A DNA stretch of 64,000 nt from Chlorocebus sabaeus (lineage: Eukaryota > Chordata > Mammalia > Primates > Cercopithecidae). Positions 45,237-55,850 of this stretch are shown piece after piece (positions within the stretch are counted from its first letter, which is position 1; the number at the start of each line of letters is the position of its first letter). Under the pieces are notes generated by a model, which saw nothing but the letters and a program-made list of their open reading frames with translations, was not told the origin of the DNA and searched no databases. A program made the position numbers and the translations under genes. The stretch is from assembly GCF_047675955.1 (NCBI RefSeq), contig NC_132916.1, forward strand, positions 68,999,481 to 69,063,480, written 5' to 3'.

Positions 45237-45855
45237 TAACTAAAAGATGCTGGGCACTGTGGCTCACTCCTGTAATCCCAGCACTTTGGGAGGCCAAGGT
45301 GGGCAGATCACTTGAGGTCAGGAGTTCAAGACCAGCCTGACCAATATGGTGAAACCCTGTCTCTACTAAAAACACAGTTTTGTTTTTTTTTTTAGATGGA
45401 GTCTCACTCTATCACCAGGCTGGAGTGCAGTGGTGTGATCTTGGCTCACTGCAACCTCCGCCTCCCGATCTCAAGTGATTCTCCTGCCTCAGCCTCCTGA
45501 GTAGCTGGGACTACAGGCACGCACCACCACACCCAGCTAATTTTTGTATTTTTAGTAGAGATGGGGTTTCACCATGTTGGTCAGGATGGTCTCAATCTCC
45601 TGACTTTGGGATCTGCCTGCCTCGGCCTCCCAAAGTGTTGGGATTACAGGCATGAGCCACCGCACCCAGCCTTAAAAATACAAAAATTAACTGGGTGGGT
45701 GGCCCGCGCCTGTAATCCCAGGTACTTGGGTGACTGAGGCAGGAGAGTCACTTGAACCTAGGAGGCGGAGGCTGCAGTGAGCTGAGATTGTGCCTTGCAC
45801 TCCAGCCTGGGTGACAGAGTGAGACTCCGTCTCAAAAATAAAAAGTAACTAAAAG
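45237..45855 (+). mobile_element. Alu, plus strand, split by an opposite Alu
   Basis: Outer halves 45247-45366 and 45683-45845. Perfect 10-bp duplication TAACTAAAAG at 45237-45246 and 45846-45855 shows a single insertion later interrupted. Confidence 0.95.
45377..45672 (-). mobile_element. Alu, minus strand, inside plus Alu
   Basis: Full-length minus Alu inserted at the A-rich linker of the outer copy. Duplication TAAAAACACA (45367-45376) and TAAAAATACA (45673-45682). Confidence 0.95.
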
Positions 45856-46855
45856 TAAATACGTAAAAAAAATTGGAATTCCTCAATCTTGATGAAATAT
45901 CCTTTTCATGTTTTCTCCCATAGTTAAACAAGGAGTTTTTCCTTCTTTGGGGCAGTAGCTACATAGTATGAGACTTCTAGTAGTGCACTATGCTAATGTA
46001 ATCACACTTGAATGTTTTTTGAAAATATTTTACATAAAATACATGTCCCAGATGGACTCTATTCTTTAGTTGGTTATCTAGACTTAACGTTTGGATTATG
46101 TTTGCTAAATGCGTCAGCCATATCCTAAGTGCTGTGATCCTTTATAACTATTAACCAATGAGACTGGGGGGCATTTTGTGGTTATAAGAGCTAAATGATA
46201 TTTATGCAAGTGTGTAAACATTAATAACTCAGGGTTTATAGGCATGTTAGAATATTTGGTTATGGCTAGGGAAATGCACATTAGCTATCTAGCACAGATC
46301 TAAAAGTGATCTGGGCTACACCTTTCATTTCTGGATTTCTTTCCTCAAGTTTAAAGGGTGTTCTAATTTCAATGTTATCAATCTCAAGATCATTTCACAG
46401 TTTCCTGGTAGTTGGGCTTCATGGTGACTTTTTTTTTCCAGGCTCTTTGTTTGGATATGTGGCCTTGTTTGACTTGTCTTTGATTGCCATATATCTGTAC
46501 CCCTGTTTGCTTTTGCCTGGCTACTGATTCTCAGTGTTTCACTTTGACCTTTGATAAAGCTGTGACTCTGATTCATTTTTAGGGGGATTCACCTGGTTGG
46601 AAGAATCTAGTCTTGCCCTGCCAGGCGGCTGCCTTGGTGTTGCTTGCTGGTTGGAATGTATCCATTGAAGGCCTTAGATGTTGGAGCCCTTGCTTCCTAG
46701 CTCCTCCTCTTTGTTTGAGGGTACCTCTCTTCTGGTCTAGTGCACAGCCTGGTCTATGTCAATTAGCACGTTCTGCCTGGCTTTTGATGGCATGTTTTTT
46801 CCCTCCCACATAGGGTAGCAGGCTTTTTGTATGTTGTAGTGGGTTTTTGATACCC
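45856..46855. other. Single-copy sequence
   Basis: No gene or repeat recognised. Confidence 0.5.
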
Positions 46856-47490
46856 ACTGTCATTTTTCTTTTCTTTTTTTGAAACAGCACTTCACTCTGT
46901 CACCCAGGTTGAATGCAGTGGCACGATCACAGCTCCCTGCAGTCTTGAACTCTGGGACTCAGGCAGTTCTCCCACCTCATCCTCCCGAGTAGCTGGGACT
47001 ACAGGTGTGCACCACCATTCTCAGTTACCTTTTTAAAAAAGTTTTTTGGGTCGGGCCCGGTGGCTCACACCTGTAATCCCAGCACTTTGAGAGGCTGAGG
47101 TGGGTAGATCACAAGGTCAGGAGTTCAATACCAGCCTGGCCAACATGGTAAAACCTGCTCTCTACTCAAAATAAAAAAATTAGCTGGGCATGGTGGCGTG
47201 CGCCTGTAATCCCAGCTACTCAGGAGGCTGAGGCAGGAGAATCGCTTGAACTCGGGAGGTGTAGGTTGCAGTGAGCTGAGATCGTGCCACTGCACTCTAG
47301 CCTAGTGACAGAGCGAGACTCTGTCTCAAAAAAAGAAAAAAAAAAGTTTTTTGTAGAGACAGAGGCCTCACTATGTTGCCCAGGCTGATCTCGAACTCCT
47401 GGACTCAAGCAATCTGCCATCCTCGGCCTCCCAAAGTGCTGGGATTATTATAGGTGTGAGCTACCATGCCCAGGCTTTCCAGTGTCATTC
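46856..47490 (-). mobile_element. Old Alu, minus strand, split by an opposite Alu
   Basis: Halves 46869-47034 (gaaacagcacttcactctg ... ccaccattctcagttacc) and 47354-47477 (tagagacagaggcctcactatg ... taccatgcccagg). Flanks CACTGTCATTTT (46856) and CAGTGTCATTCT (about 47480) are a diverged target duplication. J-like. Confidence 0.93.
47035..47353 (+). mobile_element. Alu, plus strand, inside minus Alu
   Basis: Full-length plus Alu (gtcgggcccggtggctcac ... gcgagactctgtctc, A tail). Target duplication AAAAAAGTTTTTTG at 47035-47048 and 47340-47353, which is itself nearly palindromic. Confidence 0.95.
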
Positions 47491-47497
47491 TAATTTG

Positions 47498-47540
47498 AAT
47501 TTTTCTAGAATGATTTCTAGAATTTTTCTAGAATGATTAT
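47498..47540. repeat. 22-bp tandem duplication
   Basis: gaatttttctagaatgattt (47498) recurs at 47520 as gaatttttctagaatgatta. Confidence 0.9.
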
Positions 47541-47916
47541 TATATCCTAAATATTTATAGCATTATGTTCTTTACTTTTTATTGCTTAGAAAAAAATAGT
47601 TTAGTGACTACTGGTAATTTGCAAATTAAAGAATTATGTATAAAATTGCTATAGGTGCCTATGATTAAATTCTTTTACCAAGATTTCACTTCTAGAGAAC
47701 TGAAGAATTTACCAAAGTAAAAATGGTCTAGCTTTATTACTTGGTTTACAGAAATGAATAAATCATAGTTAATAGTACAGTATGTTAACAATACTGTATA
47801 CTCTAAGCTACAGATTAGAAAAATATGCACCCTATTTGTCACAATAAATGAAGTGACCAAAGCTATAGTATTTCAAATCTATGACTATTATATATTTTTC
47901 TATACTGAATCACTTC
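47541..47916. other. Single-copy stretch
   Basis: AT-rich; nothing recognised. Confidence 0.5.
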
Positions 47917-48214
47917 TTTTTTTGTTTGTTTGTTTTTGGGAAAGAGTCTGGCTTTGTCGCCCAGGCTGGAGTGCAATGGTGTGATCTCAGCTCACTGCAA
48001 CCTCCACCTCCTGGGTTCAAGTGATTCTCGTGCCTCAGTCTCCCCAGTAGCTGAGATTACAGGCATGCACCACCACACCCAGCTAATTTTTGTATTTCAA
48101 TAAAGAGTTTCATCATGTTGGCCAGGCTGGTCTTGACCTCCTGGCCTCAAGTGATCTACCTCCCTCAGCCTCCCAAAGTGCTGGGATTACAGGTGTGAGC
48201 CATGGTGCCCGGCC
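47917..48214 (-). mobile_element. Alu (S-like), minus strand
   Basis: T/TTTG tail, gggaaagagtctggctttgtc, both arms, ending gtgagccatggtgcccggcc. The linker reads tttgtatttcaataaagag, a variant of the usual tttttagtagag. Confidence 0.95.
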
Positions 48215-49224
48215 TGTACCAAGTAACAATTATTTCTGTGTGCAAGAATATACATGTGCTTGTTACAGAGTTGAGTTTATCATATTCTGTCACCATGTAT
48301 TTCCCATAAATCTATTAAGTTAAAATCTGTGCCACTTATCAAAGTTTGGTGTGATTACATATATATACATAAACCTATATGATCTTTGAATTCAGAGCCT
48401 TGGTGCTAGCCTGAGAGTCTGTGTGTATGAATGCGGGTGGCAAGAGTGAGGCATGGATGGTTGCTATTTTTTTTCTACCGGAGTGCCATTATTAACAGTT
48501 TCTTTTCTGGATAGTCGCTGTGAACACTGTTGTGGGGCTGCTCCCTGTGTATGGCTCTGCCTCAGGACCCACAGAGTCGGCTGGCTCCCAGACCTACTCT
48601 ATCTCTGGTTACAAGTCAGTGTCTTATTTACTGGAAGTTAAGAGACAGGGCACTGTTGATTTACGCTGTGCTTCAGCATGCCCTTATTAGTATTTCTTGG
48701 TTCTTCCATCAGTGAGTCTCTGATTTCTACACCAAAAAATAATCTTGCACAGAGTCATGATCCTCCCTGTTTTTACAAAACACTGAGCTTTGGAAAGGGA
48801 AATGATTACTCATTACAACTCTAAACACTAGGATAAAATGTTCCTATTTAGATCAATCAGGGGCCAACTTAATTTTCTAATGAACTTTTAGATTGCTTTT
48901 CTGGTCTGCCTTTAGGGACTATGATTATACCAGCTTTTCTTCTTTTTAATGTTTCTAGAAGTCACAGTTTCATCTATGCCAAGAATTAAAGGATCCTTAA
49001 ACATCTGAAAAAGATGAGAAAGACAGTGGATCATCTTGATGATGATGGTCCTGCAATTTTGCAGAAGGTTGAAAAGGCAATAGATATAACAGATGCATGT
49101 TCTTTTTATTGAAATGGACAAGTTAGAGGTCTACATTGAATACACACTGTGTTTAGACTTAATGAATACTTTAAATAAACTTATTCAAATATTTTTAAAT
49201 TGACAACCTGTATTGGGAGCTGCA
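48215..49224. other. Single-copy sequence
   Basis: No gene or repeat recognised. Confidence 0.5.
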
Positions 49225-50015
49225 TATATTATAGAGATCAAAATTGACATTTCTTGCCCTCTTGGGCTTACACAAAACAATATGTAATCAAATTAAGATA
49301 AGTACTGGGTGCACAAGGAAGGAAGACAGGTTGCCTTTAGAGACTGGAGAGGTCGTCCAGAAGTCTGCTCTGAAGAGAAGATGTTGAAAATTAAACCTGC
49401 AGTGTTCATCTGAATTAAGCAGGTTGAGAACAGGGTGAAGGAGGCAGGCATAGCAGCATGAACCAATAGCCTGAGGCAGGAAAGGGCTGGGTTTGTCAGA
49501 GTAACACAAAGGTCGGTGTGCTGGAGCAGACCGAGGAGGCTGAGTGTTTCAAGACAAGGCTTGGCATAGGAGTGGTCAGATGATTCAGGGCCTTATAAAC
49601 CATGTTAATTTAGTTATTCCAAAGTTCAGAGAGTCGATTAGAAGGAATAAGAAGAGAATTTAGGAGACAGTGTCAGAAGTGTATTGGCTTTAGGTTGGAG
49701 GCAAGAGATAACAGTAGCTTGGACTGGGGGTTGACGGTGGAACTGAAGAGATGTGGATGGACTCAAGCTGTATTTAGGAATTAGAACCAACAAAAGTTGA
49801 TAGAGGGCTTAGATTGTGGTATTAGAAGAAAGGATTCATTTCAGCATCCTGGCATGAACAAGTGAATGGATGAAAGTGCTTTCCCATAGTTGGGAAAGAC
49901 TAGAGGCAGAATAGATTTGAGAGAGGAACAACAGTTCAGTTTTCTGATATGTTAAGGTTGAAGTGAGTCTGTGAGCTATCTCAGTGGAGATGTTAAGTAG
50001 GTGGTTAGATACATA
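49225..50015 (+). mobile_element. Ancient L1M-class repeat, first part
   Basis: Recognisable in order: gaggcaggcatagcagcatga, gcctgaggcaggaaagggc, gtgtgctggagcagaccgagg, cagggccttataaaccatg, cagtagcttggactgggggt, gatgtggatggactcaagctg, gttaaggttgaagtgagtct, agctatctcagtggagatgt. This is the order I recall for L1ME/L1M5-type repeats; strand follows that recollection. It resumes after an inserted LTR at 50639. Confidence 0.6.
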
Positions 50016-50638
50016 GTATGTGTTTATCTCTTGCTGCATAATAAATTATTATGAAACTTAGCAGGAAATCTATATTAGTTATCTATTGCTCTGTAGCAAG
50101 TCACCCCAACATTTGGTGCTTTAAAACAACAAATATTTATTATCTCATGCAGTTTCCTTGGCCAGGAATTTGGGAGTGGCTTAGCTAGGTGATTCCAGTC
50201 CAAGGTCTGTCATGAGATTGCACTCAAGATGTTGGCCAGGGTTGCCATCATCTGAAGCTTGACCCAGGCTAGAGGATCTGATTCCAAGATGGCTTATGTA
50301 CATGACTTTTGGCAGAAGGTCTCAGTTCCCTGCTGGCTCTTGGTGGAAGGCCACAGTTTCTCGCCACACGAACCTCTCTCTAGGGCTGCTTGAGTGTCTT
50401 CATAACATGGCAGTGAGCTTCTCCTAGAGTGAGAGATATGAAAGAATGCAAGGGGGAAGCTGTAATACCTTTAGTCTCAGAATACCCACGTCATCACTTC
50501 TGCCATATTCTATTCCATAGAATTCCGTAGAAGTGAGTCACCAATTTCAGCCCATACTCAGTGGGTGGGGAATTAAGCCCCTCACTTAAATGGACAGCCA
50601 CCAAACTGATTTGTGAATGTATTTTAAAACCACCACAC
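50016..50638 (+). mobile_element. MLT1-type LTR (ERVL-MaLR) with a doubled 5' end
   Basis: Body: agttatctattgctctgtagcaagtcacc, gctttaaaacaacaaatatttattatctc, gagtggcttagctaggtg, catctgaagcttgacccaggc, tctagggctgcttgagtgtc, ttctgccatattctattcc and a terminal accaccaca. Just before it, 50016-50070 (tttatctcttgctgcataataaattattatg, aaacttagcagg) reads as a second copy of the same LTR start. The LTR lies inside the L1M-class repeat. Confidence 0.85.
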
Positions 50639-50890
50639 ATGATTTTGTAATTCAGAAGAAAGGTTTGGGCTGGAAATAAGACATCAGGAGTTTTGCGCAT
50701 AGTTGCTGTGGAGTGAGTAGATGAGTGACCACTTAGTAAAAGTGAGAAGAGGTCCAAGACTGATCCTTTAGGAAATCTGACTTATAGAGGATCTGCTGTG
50801 GAGGAGTGGAGGAGAAAGAAGAAATGGAATCTGGGAAGATGAGAAGAATTTTTCAGGCAGGGAGTGTTCTACTCAGTGGAAGCCTACTGG
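50639..50890 (+). mobile_element. Ancient L1M-class repeat, second part
   Basis: gaaaggtttgggctggaaataagacatcaggag, then gtgagaagaggtccaagactga, continuing the element left at 50015. It fades near 50890. Confidence 0.55.
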
Positions 50891-51402
50891 AATGTGTATT
50901 TGATTTTCATTTTTAAGAATTTATTCTCTAAATGAATGAAGAATGAATAAATAAATGTCATGTATATGTTCAAAATTTTAATTCTAAGTATGGTTATTAT
51001 TGAAATGCTTATAAAATTAAGAGCAGAAATCAGCATTAGGAATGCATAATACCAGGTTGGGAGGTATTGTTAAAAATTATTTAATGTCCAGACAATAAAA
51101 TACCTATGAAGTTTTAAAATGACATTATTAAAGAATATGCACTTAATAAACACAGATTTATAATGTATTTTAAATAAATATAAAATACTGTGTAAGGAAG
51201 AAGCAGACAAAAATGTCTAGGAGGATGTATATAAACCTGTTAATACTGGTTATCTCTGGGCAGAGGGAAAATTGGTGATTTAAATTTCTTTCATTTGGTT
51301 TGTCTAAATCTTCCCTAATAAATGGAAATTGCTTTTGTAATAAAATGTTTGAAAATATCCCCTCCCAAAATAAAGAAAAATAACGAAAATAATTATACTT
51401 GA
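50891..51402. other. Single-copy sequence
   Basis: AT-rich with short (GAAT)n near 50933. About 51215-51345 (ggatgtatataaacctgttaatactggttatctctgggcagaggg) looks like an old repeat tail but I cannot assign it. Confidence 0.4.
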
Positions 51403-51714
51403 AACTCAACTGAGGGGCCCAGCATGGTGGCTCACGCTTGCAACCCCATCACCTTGTGAGTCTGAGGTGGGATGATTGCTTGAGGTCAGGAGTTTGAGAT
51501 CAGCCTGGGCAACATAGCAAGACTCCATCTCTAAAATAATTTTTTAAAAAATTATCTGGGCTTGGTGGCTCATGCCTGTAGTCTGAGCTACTCAGGAGGC
51601 TGAGGTGGGAGGATTGCTTGCTCCCAAGTCAAAGCTACAGTGAGCTATGATTGGGCCATTGCACTCCAGCCTGGAACCTCAAAAAAGAAAAAAAAAAAAA
51701 AAAACTTGATTGAG
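51403..51714 (+). mobile_element. Old Alu (J-like), plus strand
   Basis: gcccagcatggtggctcacgct, cctgggcaacatagcaagactcc, cttgctcccaagtcaaagctacag. Duplication AACTCAACTGAG (51403-51414) and AACTTGATTGAG (51703-51714). Confidence 0.93.
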
Positions 51715-51858
51715 AAAAATTAAAGTAGAAAATTTGGCTCTGAACTTCCTGGCAGCCAAGACAAAGTGATACAAAGAAGATCTCTGATCTTTGTCAAGAC
51801 AGCCTTCATTATGCCTGGTCCCCAAAGAGAGCAGAAGTGAGGCAGACACCTTGCCCTC

Positions 51859-53077
51859 TAAAGCAATTTCTTTCTTTCTTTCTTTTTTCTGTGGAAGGAT
51901 TTCTTTTTTAAACTTTTAAGTTGAGGGGTACATGTGCAGGTTTGTTACATAGGTCAATATATATCACAGGATGGGGGTTTCTTTACAGATTATTTCATCA
52001 TCCAGGTATTAAGCCTAGTATCCATTAGTTATTTTTCCTGATTGTTTCCCTCCTCCCAACCTCCACCCTCCAATAGACACCAGTGTATATTGTTCCCTGC
52101 TATATGTCCATGTGTTTTCATCATTTAGCTGCCACTTAAAAGTGAGAAATGTGGTATTTGGCTTTCTGTTCCTGTGTTAGTTTGCTAAGTATAATGGCTT
52201 CCAGCTCTATCCATGTCCCTATCCATGTCTCTGCAAACAACATGATCTCATTCCTTTTTATGGCTGCATAGTATTCCATAGTGTGTATGTGCCACATTTT
52301 CTTTATCCAGTCTATCACTAATGGGCATTTAGGTTGATTCCAAGTCTTTGTAACTGTGAATAGTGCTGCAGTGTCTTTGTAACAGAACAATTTATATTCC
52401 TTTGGGTATATAGCTTGATATGGCTTGTCTGTGTCTCCACCCAAATCTCGTCTTGAATTCCCAGATGTTATAGGAGGGACCCAGTGGGAGTAATTGAATC
52501 ATGGGGGCAAGTCTTTCCTGTGTGGTTCTTGTGATAGTGAGTAAGTCTCATGAGATCTGATGGTTTTATAAAGAGGCATTTCCCTGCATAAGCTCTCTCT
52601 TTGCCTGCTGCCATTCATGTAAGATGTGATTTGCTCCTCCTTGCCTTCCACCATGATTATGAGGCTTCCCCAGCCACATGGAACTGTAAGTCCATTAAAC
52701 CTCTTTCTTTTGTAAATTGCCCAGTCTTGGGGTATATCTTTATCAGCAGTGTGAAAACAGACTAATACATACCCAGTAATGGGATTGCTGAGTCAAATAG
52801 TATTTCTGTCTTTAGGTCTTTGAGGAATTGCTATGTTGTCTTCCACAATATTTGAACTAATTTACACTCCCACCAACAGTGTGTAAGCATTCCTTTTTTT
52901 CTTCAACTTTGCTAGCATCTGTTATTTTTTGCCTTTTTAATACTAGCCATTCTGACTGGTGTGAAATGGTATATCATTGTGTTTTTGGTTGGCATTTCTC
53001 TAATAATCAGTGATGTTGAGCTTTTTAAAATATGCTTGTTGGCCACATGTATGTCTTCTTTTATTTAAAGCAATTTC
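51859..53077 (-). mobile_element. 5'-truncated L1, minus strand, hosting a MaLR LTR
   Basis: L1 body 51871-53065: a CTTT-type tail, 3' UTR (gttgaggggtacatgtgcagg), then the ORF2 end (a residual frame gives TAALFTVTKTWNQPKCPLVIDW), extending upstream of the LTR to about 53060. Perfect 12-bp duplication TAAAGCAATTTC at 51859-51870 and 53066-53077. Older primate L1 (L1PA8 to L1PB-like). Confidence 0.93.
52411..52774 (+). mobile_element. Solo THE1/MST-type LTR inside L1
   Basis: LTR 52416-52769 (354 bp): starts tgatatggcttgtctgtgtc, ends cagactaataca. It interrupts the L1 motif gggtatatacccagtaatgg. The five-base duplication is TAGCT on the left (52411-52415) against TACCC on the right (52770-52774). 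The right copy keeps the L1 sequence, so the left one mutated. Five bases is the ERV class III length. Confidence 0.93.
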
Positions 53078-53433
53078 ACATAAGCTACAGAGACGTTCTT
53101 AAATCTCGGGAAAAACAGAGGGCATACTTTTAAATGTAGGTTCTGTGAAGGCAGTTGTGTGGGCACAGGGCGGATTCCTATATGTGGCTTAGGTAAGCTT
53201 TGTGATGATGTCGTGTGACAAAGTGGTAAAGTTTTTAGTATCTTGAGAATACGGCAGTTGGTATTCCCTTAGACCAGATTCCTTCACATCTCTGGATGAC
53301 TGGGCCCCATCTGATTCCTTAAGCCTGGCTGGAGTCAAGGAGTCTGTATTCTAAGACAGTTGTCCAGGGGATTCTGATGTTTTGCTTTATTGGGGAATTT
53401 GTGCAGTCTGCTATCCTTTTTGACTATGATGAC
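53078..53433. other. Single-copy stretch, possible MER20-like relic
   Basis: About 53300-53385 (gactgggccccatctgattcc ... ccaggggattctgatg) faintly resembles MER20-type hAT elements. No gene. Confidence 0.3.
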
Positions 53434-53570
53434 AGTTGGGTTTTATTGAGAATTCACCATGTGACTCTTGCTGCATGCTGATTATTATCTTTAATTCTCA
53501 TAACAATTGTTTAAGGGTTGTAATTTTACCCCCTTTGTATATAGGAGAAAAATAAATTGTTCAAGACATA
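53434..53570 (-). mobile_element. MIR fragment, minus strand
   Basis: ttttattgagaattcaccatgtgac, attattatctttaattctcataacaattgtttaagg, ttttaccccctttgtatataggag: the complement of the MIR 3' half, diverged. Confidence 0.6.
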
Positions 53571-53614
53571 AAGCAGTCAAAAAGCAGTTCAATAAAGTAG
53601 TTGGGAGCTGGGTT

Positions 53615-53712
53615 TTACCTTATAAGGCTGTTGGGATTAAATGAGATAATGTGTACAAAGTAGTTAGCCCTGTGTCTGGCACATAGAAAGCATTTAATAA
53701 ATGTCAGTTTTA
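53615..53712 (+). mobile_element. MIR 3' half, plus strand
   Basis: ttataaggctgttgggattaaatgagataatg, agtagttagccctgtgtctggcac, agcatttaataaatgtcag. Well preserved; directly follows a minus MIR fragment. Confidence 0.85.
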
Positions 53713-53845
53713 TTATGAGAAAACATGATTTATGGATGGATGCTCTGATAGCATCCTTAGTGCATGCATCTCACTATTCCAGTCATCTGTCCTTCAGTGT
53801 TACATCTTAGATCGGAGTTATAGGACATGTGACTGGGGACTGTTG

Positions 53846-54176
53846 CATTTCAGGCTTATTTTATCTTATTTTCTTTCATGACACAGGGTCTCACTCTGTC
53901 ACCCAGGCTGAAGTGCAGTGATATGATCATGACTCACTGCAGCCTCGAACTCTTGGGTTCGAGCGATCCTCCCACCCCATCCTCCCAAGTAGCTGGGACC
54001 ACAGGCATATGCCACAATGCCCAGCTAAGTTTTGTACTTTTTGTAGAGACAGGGTTTCACCGTTTTGCCCAGGCTGGTCTCGAACTTCTGGGCTCAAGCG
54101 ATACATTTGCCTCGGCCTCCCAAAGTGTTGGGATTGCAGACATGAGTCATTGCGCCCAGCCCATTTCAGCCTTATT
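53846..54176 (-). mobile_element. Old Alu (J-like), minus strand
   Basis: Body 53861-54161 with a degraded tail. Duplication CATTTCAGGCTTATT (53846-53860) and CATTTCAGCCTTATT (54162-54176), one mismatch. Confidence 0.95.
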
Positions 54177-54969
54177 AACATTCCTTTTACAGATCTGGAA
54201 CATCCAACTCCAACTTGTAGACCAGAAATATTCCTGAATTTCTTTCCTCAGACTCATCTCAGTGGTGCCAGATTGAGTGAGGATTGAGTTTAGCTGCAAG
54301 TAAGAAAAACCCTTTTACTAAAGATTAATTAAGAAAGAACTCATTTTTCTCAAGTAAGCTTCAGTCTGTAGGTAGGCAACCCAGGGCTAGTTACCTGCTC
54401 AGGGAAACTGGAAGCTTCTGTCTTCCTGGAGGAAGCGGAAAGGCCCAGGGCAAGATGTTCATGCCAGCCAAGTCTGTTAATTTTTATCAGGGAACTAATA
54501 GTTCTCCTGGGTCTTCCACCCAATATACTTCTCCCCTCCTCTGGGCAGAATTGGGCCAAATGGTTATCTCTAGTTGCAAGGCGAGGTGAATATTTTAACT
54601 GGCCGCCTTGCTACAGGGGAAAAAATGGCATTAATCTTGTAAGTGAGAAGGAGAGAAAGGACGCTTGAGTAGGCAACTAGGATTGTCTACCATAGTGAGT
54701 TTCAGCAAATAGTTCTCTCTTAAATACCACGTCTAGAGGCATGGTCATAGTGAAAACAATCTGATTCTAGAATTCAGGTTACCTGTAATTATATTCTGAA
54801 AGAATGATAGGTTGAAAATATGAGTTTTAAAAGACAAAATTGGAACCAAGTACAGTTTCTCCATTTGTCTTATTGGGGAATATATGAAAAGTTGAGATAA
54901 ATTCATCTCTTTTCTTGAAAAAAAATCACACGTTCAATGGACATGAAAAATGTTTATTGCATATGTTTT
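54177..54969. other. Single-copy sequence with an unassigned old repeat
   Basis: About 54310-54605 (gaactcatttttctcaagtaag ... gggcagaattgggccaaatgg ... ctctagttgcaaggcgagg) has the feel of a dispersed mammalian repeat but I cannot name it. Nothing else recognised. Confidence 0.35.
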
Positions 54970-55850
54970 TTTCTCTATGTTTTATTTCAGTAAAATGTAG
55001 ATAACATAAAATTTATTATTTTAGCCATTTTAAGTGTATGTACATCTTGTTATGTAACCATCACTACCATCCTTCTCCCAAATTCTTTTCTTATTGAACA
55101 ACTGAAAATGTATACCCATTAAACCAGGGGTCCCCAAGCCCTGAGCCACAGATCACTACCAGTCTGTGGCCTGTTAGGAGCCAAGTCACACAGCAGGAGG
55201 TGAGTGGTGGGTGATCGAGCATTACCTCCTGAGCTCTGCCTCCTGTCAGATCAACAGCGGCATTAGATTCTCATAGGAACACGAACCCTATTGCGAACTG
55301 GGCATGTGAGGGATGTAGATTGTACATTCCTTATTAGAATCTAACTAATGCCCGATGATCTGTGGTAAAACAGTTTCATCCCGAAACCACTCCCCCACTG
55401 CCTCCCACACTGTCCTCTCGTGGAAAAATTGTTTTTCACAAAACTGGTCTCTTTTTGGTGCCAAAAAGGTTAGTGACTGCTGCATTGAGCAACAACTCCT
55501 CACTCCCCTCTCCTCCTAGCCCTTGGCAGCCACCATTTTACTTTCGCTATTCTAGGTACCTCATGTGAGTGGACTCATACCGTAGTTTTCTTTATGTGAC
55601 TGGCTGTGTCACTTAGCATACTGTCCTCCATGTTCATCTATGTTGTAGCATGTGTCAGAATTTCCTTTCCTTCAAGGCTGGTTATTATTCCATTTTATGT
55701 AAATACCACATTTTGCTAATTAATTGATCTCTTGGTGGACACTGGGTTGCTTCCATCTTTTAGCTTTTGTGAATCGCTTCCTATTAACATGATGTACAAA
55801 TATCTCTGAGATTCTGCTTTCAGTGCTTTTGGTTATATCATTGCATATGC
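54970..55850 (-). mobile_element. L1M 3' fragment, minus strand, split by MER1B
   Basis: Halves 54970-55124 (agtaaaatgtagataacataaaattta, gtaaccatcactaccatcc) and 55483-55850 (ctcactcccctctcctccta, tgttgtagcatgtgtcagaatttcc, accacattttgctaatt, tggacactgggttgcttcc). Old L1MB-L1ME class. Confidence 0.85.
55125..55482 (+). mobile_element. MER1B (hAT-Charlie DNA transposon)
   Basis: Non-autonomous cut-and-paste element of 358 bp. Its ends are inverted: CAGGGGTCCCCAAGCC at the start and a decayed complement ending ...GTGACTGCTG. Internal agcaggaggtgagtggtggg and cggcattagattctcatagga are diagnostic. The eight-base duplication is CATTAAAC (55117-55124) against CATTGAGC (55483-55490), as expected for hAT. 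It inserted into an L1M. Confidence 0.93.
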
